Shown here: positions 17,420 through 26,406 of the stretch, piece by piece
Layout of the letters: the number at the start of each line of letters is the position of its first letter
Numbering within the stretch: position 1 is the stretch's first letter
Source of the DNA: CADEDV01 sp036383515
Lineage (GTDB): Bacteria > Bacteroidota > Bacteroidia > Chitinophagales > Chitinophagaceae
Length of the DNA stretch: 64,000 bases
NCBI GenBank assembly: GCA_036383515.1
Contig: DASVOE010000077.1
Location: 1-64,000, forward strand
Reading direction: 5' to 3'
Translations under genes and position numbers: made by a program
The notes under the pieces: generated by a model
The model's input: the letters and a program-made list of their open reading frames with translations, nothing else
Databases searched by the model: none
Told to the model about the DNA's origin: nothing

Positions 17420-18154
17420 TTAGACCATGTCTAAATAGGGAACAGATGATGTTTTATTAGTTTTTTCTTTTAGATTTCGAGCAAAAACAAATAAGGCAAT
17501 ACAAAAAAGTATATTCTTTATTATCTCAGCGATATAGGTTAAATCTCCAAATGTAGCCACCTGGTCTTTATTAAGGTGGTCAATAAGGATAAAGAAAAAG
17601 AAAGACCCTCCTAAATAAATTAAGATACCTACTCCTATCCAGAAACAATAATGGTTATATATATATAAATTATGGGGGTTTTTGGAAAATTCGTAAAAGA
17701 AGATAAAAATGAAAATAAATATTAGAATTGTTTCAATACCTATCGGAACGGTATCCAATCTTTTTACATCCGTCGTTAAAACATAAAAGAGTTGAAATAA
17801 AAAAAACAAAACGGACACAATTAATACAATCGTTCGGGTTCTTTTCTTATTAATATTAGCCCAAAAGATTGCAACAAAAACAATGTATTCAAAAAAGGTG
17901 TATAACGTTTTAAAATACTTCCTGAGATCCCTGGGTATCTCGTCATAAAATAAAATAAATAAGCAGCAGAGAAGTCCATAAACTGCAAGAAGTAATGGTA
18001 TGGACGCTTTCTTTTTGTAATACCAAAAAAGAAAGCACAGCGGAAGTAAGAGATAGGAATAGGCTACTATGTAAAAAAGCTTTTCTATACTTTGGATTTT
18101 TCCAAAAATAGAAAAACTTTTTCGAGATTTACAATGTTCTACCGAATCATTCAA
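17420..18154 (-). CDS. Seven-helix membrane protein preceding a histidine kinase
   Basis: A 244-residue integral membrane protein that I do not recognise as a named family. Seven hydrophobic segments can be placed at about 27-47, 52-70, 83-101, 108-127, 136-156, 166-191 and 205-225, with a cytoplasm-like basic stretch after the third (NINKKRTRT). It has no catalytic motif. It is the first gene of an apparent trio with the kinase and response regulator, only 23 nt before the kinase gene. I infer a membrane sensor split from the kinase; a bystander role cannot be excluded. Its base composition is more AT-rich than its neighbours, as expected for a hydrophobic protein. Confidence 0.65.
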   Translation of the reverse strand: MNDSVEHCKSRKSFSIFGKIQSIEKLFYIVAYSYLLLPLCFLFWYYKKKASIPLLLAVYGLLCCLFILFYDEIPRDLRKYFKTLYTFFEYIVFVAIFWANINKKRTRTIVLIVSVLFFLFQLFYVLTTDVKRLDTVPIGIETILIFIFIFIFFYEFSKNPHNLYIYNHYCFWIGVGILIYLGGSFFFFILIDHLNKDQVATFGDLTYIAEIIKNILFCIALFVFARNLKEKTNKTSSVPYLDMV

Positions 18155-18589
18155 GATTTAGTCTTCCCAAACCGCGAGCATGTCAATGTCCCAGCATCTT
18201 GAATTTTTAGTAATCTTTTTCATAACAGTAACGTTTTTACAGTGCCTAACAAATTTGTTTTGTGATATAAAAATTGCCCGAAAATCGGGGGAATTCAATG
18301 GCTGTTCCCAGCCCCCTGGCTTATAATTATGCTGAAAAGCAGGACAGTAAAGGGTTACAAGGAATTTTCCCCGTAACCTTACTCGTCAAAGTAGAGGGTT
18401 TTTCCTTAGTAAATACAGTAGTTTTACTAGTCGAAAAATAGGGATCTTACCCGGGATAATTACCGGAAAAACAGGCTTATTAACAGGTGTGGAAAAAGAG
18501 GAAGACTTTATAGACTGGCAGCAATTAGATATAAAATCGCGGAAAATATTATCAAAGATTATGCCGCCATGAAGTATAAAAGAAAAAAG
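18155..18589. other. Intergenic region rich in small inverted repeats
   Basis: I see no gene here. It contains a 12-bp perfect palindrome AACAAATTTGTT (18248-18259), a CCCGAAAATCGGG hairpin and an adjoining GGCTGTTCCCAGCC hairpin near 18277-18330. It separates the minus-strand signalling trio from the plus-strand regulator and is likely to carry regulatory sites for the trio, but no canonical promoter was found. Confidence 0.4.
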
Positions 18590-18720
18590 AAGTTGATTGA
18601 TACTGGATTTCGCTAACGGTCTTCAAAGGATTGGAAATTCTATTTTTGGACGGTTTCTCCACCTTTCGGCGGATTAAGGACATTGGATGTTTTGAGGGGC
18701 TCATCCTTATCAATCAACTT
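18590..18720. repeat. Inverted-repeat-bounded intergenic element, copy 1
   Basis: A 131-bp element bounded by perfect 13-bp inverted arms, AAGTTGATTGATA at 18590-18602 and TATCAATCAACTT at 18708-18720. Its interior shares blocks with copy 2 at 20849-20966: TTCAAAGGATTGGAAAT, TGGACGGTTT and GGACATTGGATG, in the same order. Weaker similarity runs on for about 90 bp past the right arm. A 73-codon frame at 18631-18852 crosses it but is not convincing. 18721-19100 leads into the response regulator and shows no gene. Confidence 0.75.
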
Positions 18721-19100
18721 GCCTCAAAAGTATATCCACAGTGGGATGTGCACAAGAGCATTATTGCGTTGTTTCAATTTCGTGGTTTTTACGGCCCATC
18801 CCGTAAAGACCCCCGGATTGAAATGAACAATTACGAAAAAATGATTTTTTAAATGTGTTTGGTGAAGGTTTTATCATTGGATGGGGAATAAAATAAAGAG
18901 GTCAGGGCATTTGTAGTATAAAACTTCTGGCACTATAAAGAGAGGAAATATTTTCCTTAAAAAGCCATTATGAAGCGATGCAGCGTCTTTACCAGGAAAA
19001 TTTAAAATAGATTAAGGAGGAACACAACGAGCTTTGGTAACTAAAAAAGAGTATTTTTACGCAAATCAGTACCCCTTACTAATACCTAAACCAAGCTGCT

Positions 19101-19757
19101 ATGCCTACCCAAGAGATTAAAGTTGCAATTGCCGATGATCATAAAATTTTCCGGGATGGAATCCGTATGGCGCTCCGTGATCGGGAGTATCTCAAGATTC
19201 TGTGGGAAGCCGAAGATGGCAAAGACCTGATGCATAAACTACAATTAAAAGTTCCTGATGTATTACTGATGGATATCCGTATGCCTGAGGTAGATGGCAT
19301 CAATGCCATTGGAATGATCCGGAAAGAGTATGAAGCAGTAAAGATCATTGTACTCACCATGTATGACGACCAGGAGATGATTACGAAAATGATGGAAATG
19401 GGGGCCAATGCCTACCTCACCAAGACTACAGATCCGGAGGAGATCTACCAGGCCATACTTACCTGCATGAATGATGATTTTTATTTTAATGAGCTGGTAA
19501 ATAAAGCCGTGCTATTAAAATTGCAACATAAAAAAACGGTTCGGCAGTTTTATCCTAACCCGGTTAAGTTTAGCGAGAAGGAAATTAAAATACTAAAGCT
19601 CATTGCTGAAGATAAGACCACCGAGGATATATCTAAAGAAGTATTCCTGAGTCCCCGCACCATTGAGACTATCCGGCAGAATATGAAACAGAAAGTGGGC
19701 GCCAAGACCATTGCGGGCCTCGTGATGTATGCCATGCGTAATAAATTGCTGGAGTAA
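19101..19757 (+). CDS. NarL/LuxR-family response regulator, no adjacent kinase
   Basis: A 218-residue regulator with receiver domain (ADDH near residue 12, Asp58 in LMDIRMPEVDG, LTMYDD, LTKTTDP) and a LuxR-type DNA-binding domain (FSEKEIKILKLIAEDKTTEDI, SPRTIETIRQNM). No kinase gene is near on this strand; the closest is the minus-strand kinase at 16.6-17.4 kb, which may phosphorylate several of these regulators. It is preceded by a 946-bp intergenic region holding copy 1 of the inverted-repeat element, and followed 77 nt later by a methyltransferase gene. Confidence 0.92.
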   Translation: MPTQEIKVAIADDHKIFRDGIRMALRDREYLKILWEAEDGKDLMHKLQLKVPDVLLMDIRMPEVDGINAIGMIRKEYEAVKIIVLTMYDDQEMITKMMEMGANAYLTKTTDPEEIYQAILTCMNDDFYFNELVNKAVLLKLQHKKTVRQFYPNPVKFSEKEIKILKLIAEDKTTEDISKEVFLSPRTIETIRQNMKQKVGAKTIAGLVMYAMRNKLLE

Positions 19758-19833
19758 GGTCCCTCTAAATCATTCCAATAGGAAGAACTCCAACGATGCC
19801 AATAGCCCGGATAATTTATTTATAAAAAAGTCC

Positions 19834-20577
19834 ATGAGTAATATCAACGACAGTTATTTCGACGGGTATTATAAAGATATCTGGAAAACGATCATTCCGG
19901 TTGAACTGACAACAAGAGAGGTTGATTTTATGCTCTCTTATTTTAACCTGCAGCCAGGGAGTAAAGTACTGGATATAATGTGCGGTTATGGAAGGCATGC
20001 TATCGCCTTAGCAGAAAAAGGAATGGAAGTAACAGCTGTTGATAACCTGGGCGAGTATATTGATGAAATAATTCAAAAAGCCCAGGTGCAATCATTGGCA
20101 ATAAAAGCAATAAAGGTGGATGTGGCGGTTTACGAGACGAAAGATGTTTTTGACCTGGTGATTTGTATGGGGAACAGTCTTAATTTTTTTCCCGAGAAGG
20201 AAGTGCTGGATATATTCTCTCACCTTTCTTCCCGCCTGAAACCCGGAGGATATTTATTAATTAATTCCTGGTCAATAGCAGAGATTGCCATAAAAACGTT
20301 TAAAGAGAAATCATGGTCAGAGATCAATGGCATTAAATTCCTTTCAGAATCTTTCTTTTTATTTCACCCCACCCGTACAGAAACGAAAAGTATAATGATT
20401 TCACCGGATGGAACTACGGAAACAAAAACCGGGATAGACTATATTTTCTCCATTGCTGAATTAGAAAGGATGCTTACTCAAACCGGTTTTACATTAAAAG
20501 AAGTGTACAGTATACCCGGCAAGAAAAAATTTGCATTGGGTGAGCCGAGAGCTTATATCATAGCCGAGAAACTATAA
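19834..20577 (+). CDS. Class I SAM-dependent methyltransferase
   Basis: A 247-residue methyltransferase of unknown substrate. The SAM-binding motif I is VLDIMCGYGRHAIALAEKG (about 45-63), followed by the acidic VTAVDN and the motif IV-like FDLVICMGNSLNFF. The frame is open to a TTG at 19729 inside the preceding regulator gene, but that extra stretch is low in conserved features; the ATG at 19834 starts MSNINDSYFDGYYKDIW, as in related proteins. It probably shares a transcript with the response regulator 77 nt upstream, though a functional link is not evident. Confidence 0.82.
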   Translation: MSNINDSYFDGYYKDIWKTIIPVELTTREVDFMLSYFNLQPGSKVLDIMCGYGRHAIALAEKGMEVTAVDNLGEYIDEIIQKAQVQSLAIKAIKVDVAVYETKDVFDLVICMGNSLNFFPEKEVLDIFSHLSSRLKPGGYLLINSWSIAEIAIKTFKEKSWSEINGIKFLSESFFLFHPTRTETKSIMISPDGTTETKTGIDYIFSIAELERMLTQTGFTLKEVYSIPGKKKFALGEPRAYIIAEKL

Positions 20578-20848
20578 AAGTTGATTTTATTTAATATTAT
20601 TTTCCTTCAGAAGTCAATTCCTGGTCATTCTTGCTCAATACAATTTTTGAATGGATACATATTTAGCACACAGCTAAATATAAAATTGTCTTAGTCTTAA
20701 AAGGCAAACCCCAGCGTTATGAGGACCGGGGTTCTTACGTTACTGTTATGAAAAGAAAAAGGTAATTAGATGCTGATCTTCATAAGGACGGGTATTAGCA
20801 TTTCAGTTAGATATGGTGGATAATAAAAACGGGTTTTATTATAAAAGA
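20578..20848. other. Intergenic region between methyltransferase and repeat copy 2
   Basis: No gene can be supported. A hairpin of AACCCC with GGGGTT arms lies at 20707-20733, but it lacks a T-run on either side, so it is not a clear terminator. The sequence is AT-rich. Confidence 0.4.
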
Positions 20849-20966
20849 GAAAGTTGATTGACGGGAGAGTGTCGTCTGGTCTTTCAAAGGATTGGAAATA
20901 ATTTTCTGGACGGTTTGGACATTGGATGAGTAGGAATAAACGAGTCATCCGTATCAATCAACTTTC
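20849..20966. repeat. Inverted-repeat-bounded intergenic element, copy 2
   Basis: A 118-bp element bounded by 13-bp perfect inverted arms, GAAAGTTGATTGA (20849-20861) and TCAATCAACTTTC (20954-20966). It shares interior blocks and order with copy 1 (TTCAAAGGATTGGAAAT, TGGACGGTTT, GGACATTGGATG, then CATCC before the right arm). The next 90 bp also resemble the sequence after copy 1 (GTATAT-CACA, ACAAGAG, TTTAATTTC/TTTCAATTTC, CGTAAA). It lies 252 bp upstream of a response regulator, as copy 1 lies 381 bp upstream of its paralogue. Confidence 0.75.
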
Positions 20967-21217
20967 GATACAAATGTATATTCACACACAGATGTTAACA
21001 AGAGGGTAACTGCTCTATTTAATTTCTTCGGTATTTACTGTCGCCATCGTAAAAAAGTAAAATGGCTATCGTAGAGTTTCTCATAATGGTTTAAGTAGTG
21101 GTACTTTCCACAAATACCAAATCAAGTACTTTCACTATGGTATATGTTGCGGGATTTTTCCATCTTTGATGAAGAACAAACAATGAAATCCAAATATTTT
21201 TACTAATAATTCAATTC

Positions 21218-21892
21218 ATGAAAAACCCCGACACTAACTCAGTAATCCGCGTAGCCATTGCCGACGATCATGCCCTCTTCCGGACAGGCGTTAAAACGTC
21301 ACTTTCCAGCCGTAAGGATATTCAAATGGTAGCTGAAGCGGAAAACGGAATGCAACTACTGAACCTGTTGCGACATATCCAGCCTGATGTCGTATTGCTC
21401 GATATCCAGATGCCGATCATGGATGGTCTTTCTACTTTGCCTGAGATCAAGAAGCTTTATCCCAACGTAAAAGTAATTATGCTTTCCATGCACAACGATC
21501 ATTCTGTAATATCCAAGATGATGGAAATTGGCGCTAATTCCTATCTTACCAAAGAGTCTGGTTCAGAAATGATCTATGAAGCAATTAAAGGAGTGTTTGA
21601 GCATGATTTCTATTTTAATGAACTCACAAATAAAGCCCTGTTAAGCGGACTGCGTACAAAACGTACAGTAGAATCTTCTATGCCGGCAGATGTGCAACTC
21701 ACCGAAAAGGAAATCACAATTCTTAAACTGATGTGTGATGAAAAAAGCACTAAGGAGATCGCAGATATCGTTGATCTTAGTCCCCGTACTGTAGAAGCGA
21801 TCCGGGATAAATTAAAAACAAAAACAGGAACCAAATCAATGGCAGGCCTCGTCATGTATGCTGTAAAAGCAGGCTTGGTAGAGCAACATTGA
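21218..21892 (+). CDS. NarL/LuxR-family response regulator, no adjacent kinase
   Basis: A 224-residue paralogue of the regulator at 19.1 kb: receiver domain with ADDH, phosphoacceptor Asp62 in LLDIQMPIMDG, LSMHND, LTKESGS; LuxR-type helix-turn-helix at about 155-220 (LTEKEITILKLMCDEKSTKEI, SPRTVEAIRDKL). The two plus-strand regulators share more with each other (for example YFNEL(V/T)NKA linker and MMEMGAN/MMEIGAN) than with the minus-strand one. A strong terminator follows, making it a single-gene unit. Confidence 0.92.
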   Translation: MKNPDTNSVIRVAIADDHALFRTGVKTSLSSRKDIQMVAEAENGMQLLNLLRHIQPDVVLLDIQMPIMDGLSTLPEIKKLYPNVKVIMLSMHNDHSVISKMMEIGANSYLTKESGSEMIYEAIKGVFEHDFYFNELTNKALLSGLRTKRTVESSMPADVQLTEKEITILKLMCDEKSTKEIADIVDLSPRTVEAIRDKLKTKTGTKSMAGLVMYAVKAGLVEQH

Positions 21893-21910
21893 ATTGCAAG
21901 ATGATAGCAT

Positions 21911-21949
21911 AAAATGCCATTCGTAAAAAGCGGATGGCATTTTTGTTTT
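21911..21949 (+). terminator. Rho-independent terminator after the response regulator
   Basis: ATGCCATTCG pairs with CGGATGGCAT (one G-T wobble) across a 7-nt loop, followed by TTTTTGTTTT. It ends 11 nt before the next start codon, so the next gene's promoter must overlap or follow it. Confidence 0.87.
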
Positions 21950-21960
21950 ACTTTGAACCC

Positions 21961-22800
21961 ATGAATTATACCTGTGTCAATGCAAAGCTGTTTCCTGCAG
22001 ATCAGCCGGTACTGATGGCTGATAACAGAGGCTATCGTTACGGTGATGGGTTATTTGAAACCATGAAACTTGTAAATGGGACAATTCAGTTATCGAACTT
22101 TCATTTTGAAAGGCTTTTTGCAAGCATGGAGCTATTGAAATTCGATATTCCTGGATTACTGAATGCAGAAAAACTCCACCAGGACATTATTCAACTTTGT
22201 TACAAAAACAAATGTGAAAAACTAGCGAGAATAAGATTATCTGTTTTTCGCGGTAATGGTGGATTGAATGACGGTGACAAAACACCTGCGTATATAATTG
22301 AATGCTGGCCCCTGAATGAGTCATTCAATCAACTAAACGAAAATGGACTGGTGATTGGCATTTACCCGGAAGCGAAAAAGAGCTGCGATATTTTTTCAAA
22401 CCTTAAATCATCGAATTACCTGCCTTATACTATGGCGGCACAGTTTGCAAAAGAAAATAAATGGAACGATGCTATTGTCTTAAACCAGTATGGAAGAGTG
22501 GCAGATATGTCCATCGCTAATATTTTTATAATAAAAGAAGATACGGTTATTACACCGGCATTAAGCGAGGGTGGTGTAAAAGGCGTGATGAGAAGATACC
22601 TGGTAGAACAATTAAGGAGTGTTGGTTATGAGGTACGTGAAGAAGCAATAACGGTTCATGATATAAACCATGCTGACGAAGTTTTTTTAACAAACGCCAT
22701 CTTTGGTATTCGTTGGGTGAAGCAATTCAATGATAAGATATATCCCTCTGTAAAAACGGTGAAGATTTTTAATCAATTGATTAAAACAATTTCAGCCTGA
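21961..22800 (+). CDS. Class IV PLP aminotransferase (aminodeoxychorismate lyase / branched-chain aminotransferase family)
   Basis: A 279-residue PLP enzyme. ADNRGYRYGDGLFETMK at the N-terminus and the PLP-binding Lys in NLKSSNYLPY are family marks. The Glu that normally follows in GxVxE...NxF reads Asp here (VADMSIANIF), a variant to note. The ATG at 21961 is used; the frame opens nine codons upstream inside the terminator. It could make 4-aminobenzoate for folate or transaminate branched-chain or D-amino acids; sequence alone does not decide. The photolyase gene follows 18 nt later. Confidence 0.8.
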   Translation: MNYTCVNAKLFPADQPVLMADNRGYRYGDGLFETMKLVNGTIQLSNFHFERLFASMELLKFDIPGLLNAEKLHQDIIQLCYKNKCEKLARIRLSVFRGNGGLNDGDKTPAYIIECWPLNESFNQLNENGLVIGIYPEAKKSCDIFSNLKSSNYLPYTMAAQFAKENKWNDAIVLNQYGRVADMSIANIFIIKEDTVITPALSEGGVKGVMRRYLVEQLRSVGYEVREEAITVHDINHADEVFLTNAIFGIRWVKQFNDKIYPSVKTVKIFNQLIKTISA

Positions 22801-22818
22801 GCTTGTTTCTGTTTCTTT

Positions 22819-24123
22819 ATGAAACCTATTGTCAATCTTTTCTGGTTCCGTCGCGACCTCCGCTTAGAAGATAATGCAGGATTGTATCATGCTTTAAAAG
22901 ACAGTAACCCTGTTCTCCCTCTTTTTATTTTTGATAAAAACATATTGGATGAACTCGATGACCAGAAGGACAGGCGGGTGGAATTCATCCACCTTGCGTT
23001 AGTGCAATTACAACAGCAACTGCTAAAACTGGGGTCCACGCTTGATGCCAGGCATGGATTTCCGAAAGACATTTACAAACAGTTACTGAATGAGTATACA
23101 ATAGAAAAAGTTTTTACCAATCATGATTACGAACCGTATGCAAAAGAAAGAGATGCTGCCATCATCGAACTGTTGAAAGAAAACGGGGCCAGCTTTCATT
23201 CGTATAAAGACCAGGTGATATTGGAAAAAAATGAAGTACTTAAAGATGATGGCAAACCTTATACCGTGTTTACGCCCTACTCACGTAAATGGAAAGCCAT
23301 AGTAAATGATTTTCACCTGAAAGCCTATCCCAATAAAAAATATTTCAACAATTTTTATAAACAACCCGAACGGAAATTGCCTTCATTAGCCGAAATGAAT
23401 TTTCAAGCAGCGGATCAATCCTTTCCCGGCAAGGAATGGCAGGGAGCTGTTATCAGGAATTATAAAGAGCAACGGGATATACCTTCCATACAGGGAACAT
23501 CAAGATTAAGTGTACACCTTCGGTTTGGAACGATCAGTATACGGGTATTAGCGGATGAAGCTGGGGCCTTCAACGAAGCATTTCTCAACGAATTGATATG
23601 GCGGGACTTTTACCAGATGATCTTATGGCATTTCCCGAAAGTGGTCGGCAATGCTTTCAAACCGGAGTACGATACTATCAAATGGAGGAACAATGAAAAA
23701 GAATTTGAAGCATGGTGCAGTGGACAAACAGGTTATCCCATCGTGGATGCCGGTATGCGGGAATTAAATGAAACCGGTTTTATGCATAATCGTGTTCGTA
23801 TGATCGTTGCTTCGTTTTTGACAAAACATTTGCTCAGTGACTGGCGCTGGGGCGAAGCTTATTTTGCAAAAAAATTATTGGACTTTGACCTGGCCGCAAA
23901 TAATGGAGGCTGGCAATGGGCTGCCGGTAGCGGTTGTGATGCAGCGCCCTATTTCCGGATCTTTAATCCTTACCTGCAAACAAAAAAATTTGATCCCGAA
24001 TTAAAATATATCCGGCAATGGGTACCGGAGTTCGAAGAACTCAGTTATCCGTTGCCTATAGTAGAACATGAAGTGGCCAGGAAAAGATGTCTTGAAGTAT
24101 ATGCTGCCGCACTTAAAAAATGA
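22819..24123 (+). CDS. phrB: Cyclobutane pyrimidine dimer photolyase, class I
   Basis: This 434-residue FAD enzyme repairs UV-induced pyrimidine dimers with blue light. The antenna-domain start FWFRRDLRLEDN, the FAD-binding region (WRDFYQMILWHFP, TGYPIVDAGMREL, MHNRVRMIVASFL), and the substrate-pocket stretch NNGGWQWAAGSGCDAAPYF with FRIFNP all match photolyases of the CPD class. The length fits. It is close behind the class IV aminotransferase gene and convergent with the next gene, with only 6 nt between the two stops. Confidence 0.93.
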   Translation: MKPIVNLFWFRRDLRLEDNAGLYHALKDSNPVLPLFIFDKNILDELDDQKDRRVEFIHLALVQLQQQLLKLGSTLDARHGFPKDIYKQLLNEYTIEKVFTNHDYEPYAKERDAAIIELLKENGASFHSYKDQVILEKNEVLKDDGKPYTVFTPYSRKWKAIVNDFHLKAYPNKKYFNNFYKQPERKLPSLAEMNFQAADQSFPGKEWQGAVIRNYKEQRDIPSIQGTSRLSVHLRFGTISIRVLADEAGAFNEAFLNELIWRDFYQMILWHFPKVVGNAFKPEYDTIKWRNNEKEFEAWCSGQTGYPIVDAGMRELNETGFMHNRVRMIVASFLTKHLLSDWRWGEAYFAKKLLDFDLAANNGGWQWAAGSGCDAAPYFRIFNPYLQTKKFDPELKYIRQWVPEFEELSYPLPIVEHEVARKRCLEVYAAALKK

Positions 24124-24129
24124 TCTTAC

Positions 24130-25413
24130 TTAGTCAAAACGTGGATTCACAAAATTGTTGAGTTTGGAACCAAACCGGTAGTTGATACCAAAAAAAGTAT
24201 ATACTCTATACCCTGATGCAAGTTCCCGGCGACGAATAAGTACTTCCTGAAGCGAAGCTGCTTCTTTCGGTAAGAACAGTTGATCGCGGGTCAATTCCGC
24301 AGAAGTATAAATATTAAACGAAAGACCACCGGTTATCCGGATATCTATTTCAGCATTGATACCAAGGTTGAAATATTTCCAGTTATGCAAATAGTTGTGA
24401 TACTCCGCACCAATTGATATGGTCCCCCATTTCTGGTTGAATTTAAGATTGCTTTCGACACCATGCTCCCACAACGTTTCTTTGATCTTATCATATAAAG
24501 TGGTGTCAAAATAGTTATTGCGTCTTGCACCAACAAGATACGATATGGTAAAGAATCGGTTATTCACTTCCTTGTAAGGAAAAATAGCATATTCTATTCC
24601 TGTTCGGTATAAGACCCTGCTTTTGTTGTTTGAAAAGGTACTGCGGGAAAAGACCAGTTCATATCCCCATGACCAATGATCACTAATACTTTTTATCAGA
24701 AAATGCTGAAGTTGATAATTGTCATTCTTGTTAATTATCGTTTGTGGAGTGCCTGTACTATCCTCCGATTCGTAAGAGGTCTTATTTTTACTTCCACCGA
24801 AATCAAAACCAATTTTTAATTTATCGGTTACCCGGTTGACTGATACATTACCTCCAAGTCTATTTTCTTTATAATTCTCATCTGCAGAGATGTTTCCATT
24901 AACTCCTGTTCTGAAAACCCAGTAATTCCAGGGATCTTTGGTTGTCTTTGATGTGGAATCTTTTTTTCCCTGGCTTCCTACATCCTTTGTTTTCATTTGT
25001 ATTACTATAGCTTTTGCCATTTTTGTTTTGGCAACAAAAGGAGATAGCCCCAGTTTAAGATAGTTGATCAGTAATTCCCTCTCTTCAAAATCAGTAGCAT
25101 TCGGATCAGTAGTGCAACGGATAGTATCTTTATTATTTTTAAACTCATGTTGTCCAAAAAAGATCAGTTGAAACTGGTTTCCGCCTCCACCCGTATTTTG
25201 TTCGGTGATCAACACATGCACATCGGCTGCCTGCCTGTCGAGCATAAAATCAACGAGGTTGATCTCGGTGCGGATAAAATTCATATCACACCAGGTATTA
25301 CTGCAGTCAATAAATACTTTTAGCTTATCTGCAATTTTATTTTGTGCAGGAACTTCAACAGTAATAAAAATGGAAGAAATAAGGACCACAATAAGCAGAA
25401 ACCATTTTCTCAT
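24130..25413 (-). CDS. Predicted outer-membrane beta-barrel protein, function unknown
   Basis: A 427-residue exported protein (signal peptide to about residue 23, VEVPAQ). Residues 30-140 are a soluble region containing FIDCSNTWCDMNF and DVHVLITEQNTGGGG; the two cysteines could form a disulfide. From about 170 the alternating hydrophobic pattern and terminal aromatic (FGINYRFG) suggest a barrel of about 12 strands. I recognise the general type, common in Bacteroidota, but no named family. It is transcribed alone, convergent with the photolyase gene. Confidence 0.62.
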   Translation of the reverse strand: MRKWFLLIVVLISSIFITVEVPAQNKIADKLKVFIDCSNTWCDMNFIRTEINLVDFMLDRQAADVHVLITEQNTGGGGNQFQLIFFGQHEFKNNKDTIRCTTDPNATDFEERELLINYLKLGLSPFVAKTKMAKAIVIQMKTKDVGSQGKKDSTSKTTKDPWNYWVFRTGVNGNISADENYKENRLGGNVSVNRVTDKLKIGFDFGGSKNKTSYESEDSTGTPQTIINKNDNYQLQHFLIKSISDHWSWGYELVFSRSTFSNNKSRVLYRTGIEYAIFPYKEVNNRFFTISYLVGARRNNYFDTTLYDKIKETLWEHGVESNLKFNQKWGTISIGAEYHNYLHNWKYFNLGINAEIDIRITGGLSFNIYTSAELTRDQLFLPKEAASLQEVLIRRRELASGYRVYTFFGINYRFGSKLNNFVNPRFD

Positions 25414-25563
25414 GTCGTTGGTTTGGGTTGTGATAGCAAATAGAACAAAAAAAGAGTAGCCAGGAAATATAATTTTATTAATACAAGATAATCTCTAGTA
25501 AAAAAACTTAGTAAACAACTTTACAAGAAGAGAAAATTAATTGACAACAGGTAGTTGTGTTTA

Positions 25564-26406
25564 TTAAAGAAATAAAACATCTTCATCATCCGTTTCCAGG
25601 TTATTGATCTCAAGAAAAACCTGCTGTAAATTTTCAATGGCTTCTCTGCCTTCTTCTCCAAGGTCAAGGCTATATTTGTTTACATAGAGGTCAATGTGCC
25701 GGCGCATCACATCCTCACTCATTTCCTGCGCATGTTGTTGTACATAATCAGTAATGGTGGGATAGCTTGAAAAAGCATACTCAAGGCTTTTGCGGATCAG
25801 TTCATTTACTTTCAGGGCTACGGATCTTTTTACCGATTGGGTAATAGCAATACCACCTAATGGTACCGGCAGTTCTGTTTTTTCTTCCCAGTATTCACCG
25901 AGATCCATCACTTTGTACAATCCTTTCTGTTGATAGATAAACCTGTTTTCATGAATAATAACACCAAGGTCGGTTTCTTTATTCACCAATGCATCTTCAA
26001 TAGCTGAAAAAAGCATGAATTTTTTATCCTTTGCTTCGGGGTAGGCGAAACTAAAGAGCAGGTCAGCCGTTGTGTTAGCACCCGGCAACGCAATAGATGC
26101 CTGGTTAATTTCATCATCCGATATGTTGTGTTTTGCATCCGTAATTAATAAAGGCCCGACACCATTGCCAAGTGCACTGCCTGCATTCAATAAAACATAA
26201 TGAGATAATGATTTGAAAAAAGCAGGGAAACTCAGCTTGGTAATATCCAACCGCCCTTCTAATGCCCATTTGTTAAGCGTTTCCACATCTTCCAGTATCG
26301 CTTCAAATTCGAAGCCTTCAGTATCAATCTTTTTATTCACCAATGCATCAAAAATAAAAGTATCGTTGGGACAGGGTGAGAAGCCGAGTGTAAATTTCAA
26401 GTTCAC
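25564..26406 (-). CDS. mqnD: 1,4-dihydroxy-6-naphthoate synthase
   Basis: MqnD cleaves cyclic dehypoxanthinylfutalosine in the futalosine pathway to menaquinone. The protein (280 residues) resembles a periplasmic binding-protein fold and starts with LGFSPCPNDTFIFDAL; GANTTADLL and PVPLGGIAI are also typical. The start codon is GTG at 26406, inside a short direct repeat (GTTCACGAGTT / GTTCACAAGTT) that fills the gap to mqnB. It is the second gene of a two-gene operon with mqnB upstream, which supports both assignments. Confidence 0.92.
   Translation of the reverse strand: MNLKFTLGFSPCPNDTFIFDALVNKKIDTEGFEFEAILEDVETLNKWALEGRLDITKLSFPAFFKSLSHYVLLNAGSALGNGVGPLLITDAKHNISDDEINQASIALPGANTTADLLFSFAYPEAKDKKFMLFSAIEDALVNKETDLGVIIHENRFIYQQKGLYKVMDLGEYWEEKTELPVPLGGIAITQSVKRSVALKVNELIRKSLEYAFSSYPTITDYVQQHAQEMSEDVMRRHIDLYVNKYSLDLGEEGREAIENLQQVFLEINNLETDDEDVLFL

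Noticed and set aside
18431..18616. An open frame of about 61 codons without ATG, with a lysine-rich stretch (YKIAENIIKDYAAMKYKR)
   Set aside because: It looks faintly protein-like but has no start codon and no recognisable motif, and it ends inside the inverted-repeat element. A decayed gene cannot be excluded.
18631..18852. A 73-codon plus-strand frame over repeat copy 1
   Set aside because: The matching region of copy 2 is not open in the same frame, so the conserved feature is the DNA rather than a protein.
20707..20733. AACCCC...GGGGTT hairpin as a terminator
   Set aside because: It has a 15-nt loop and no T-run on either strand, and lies 130 bp past the methyltransferase stop.
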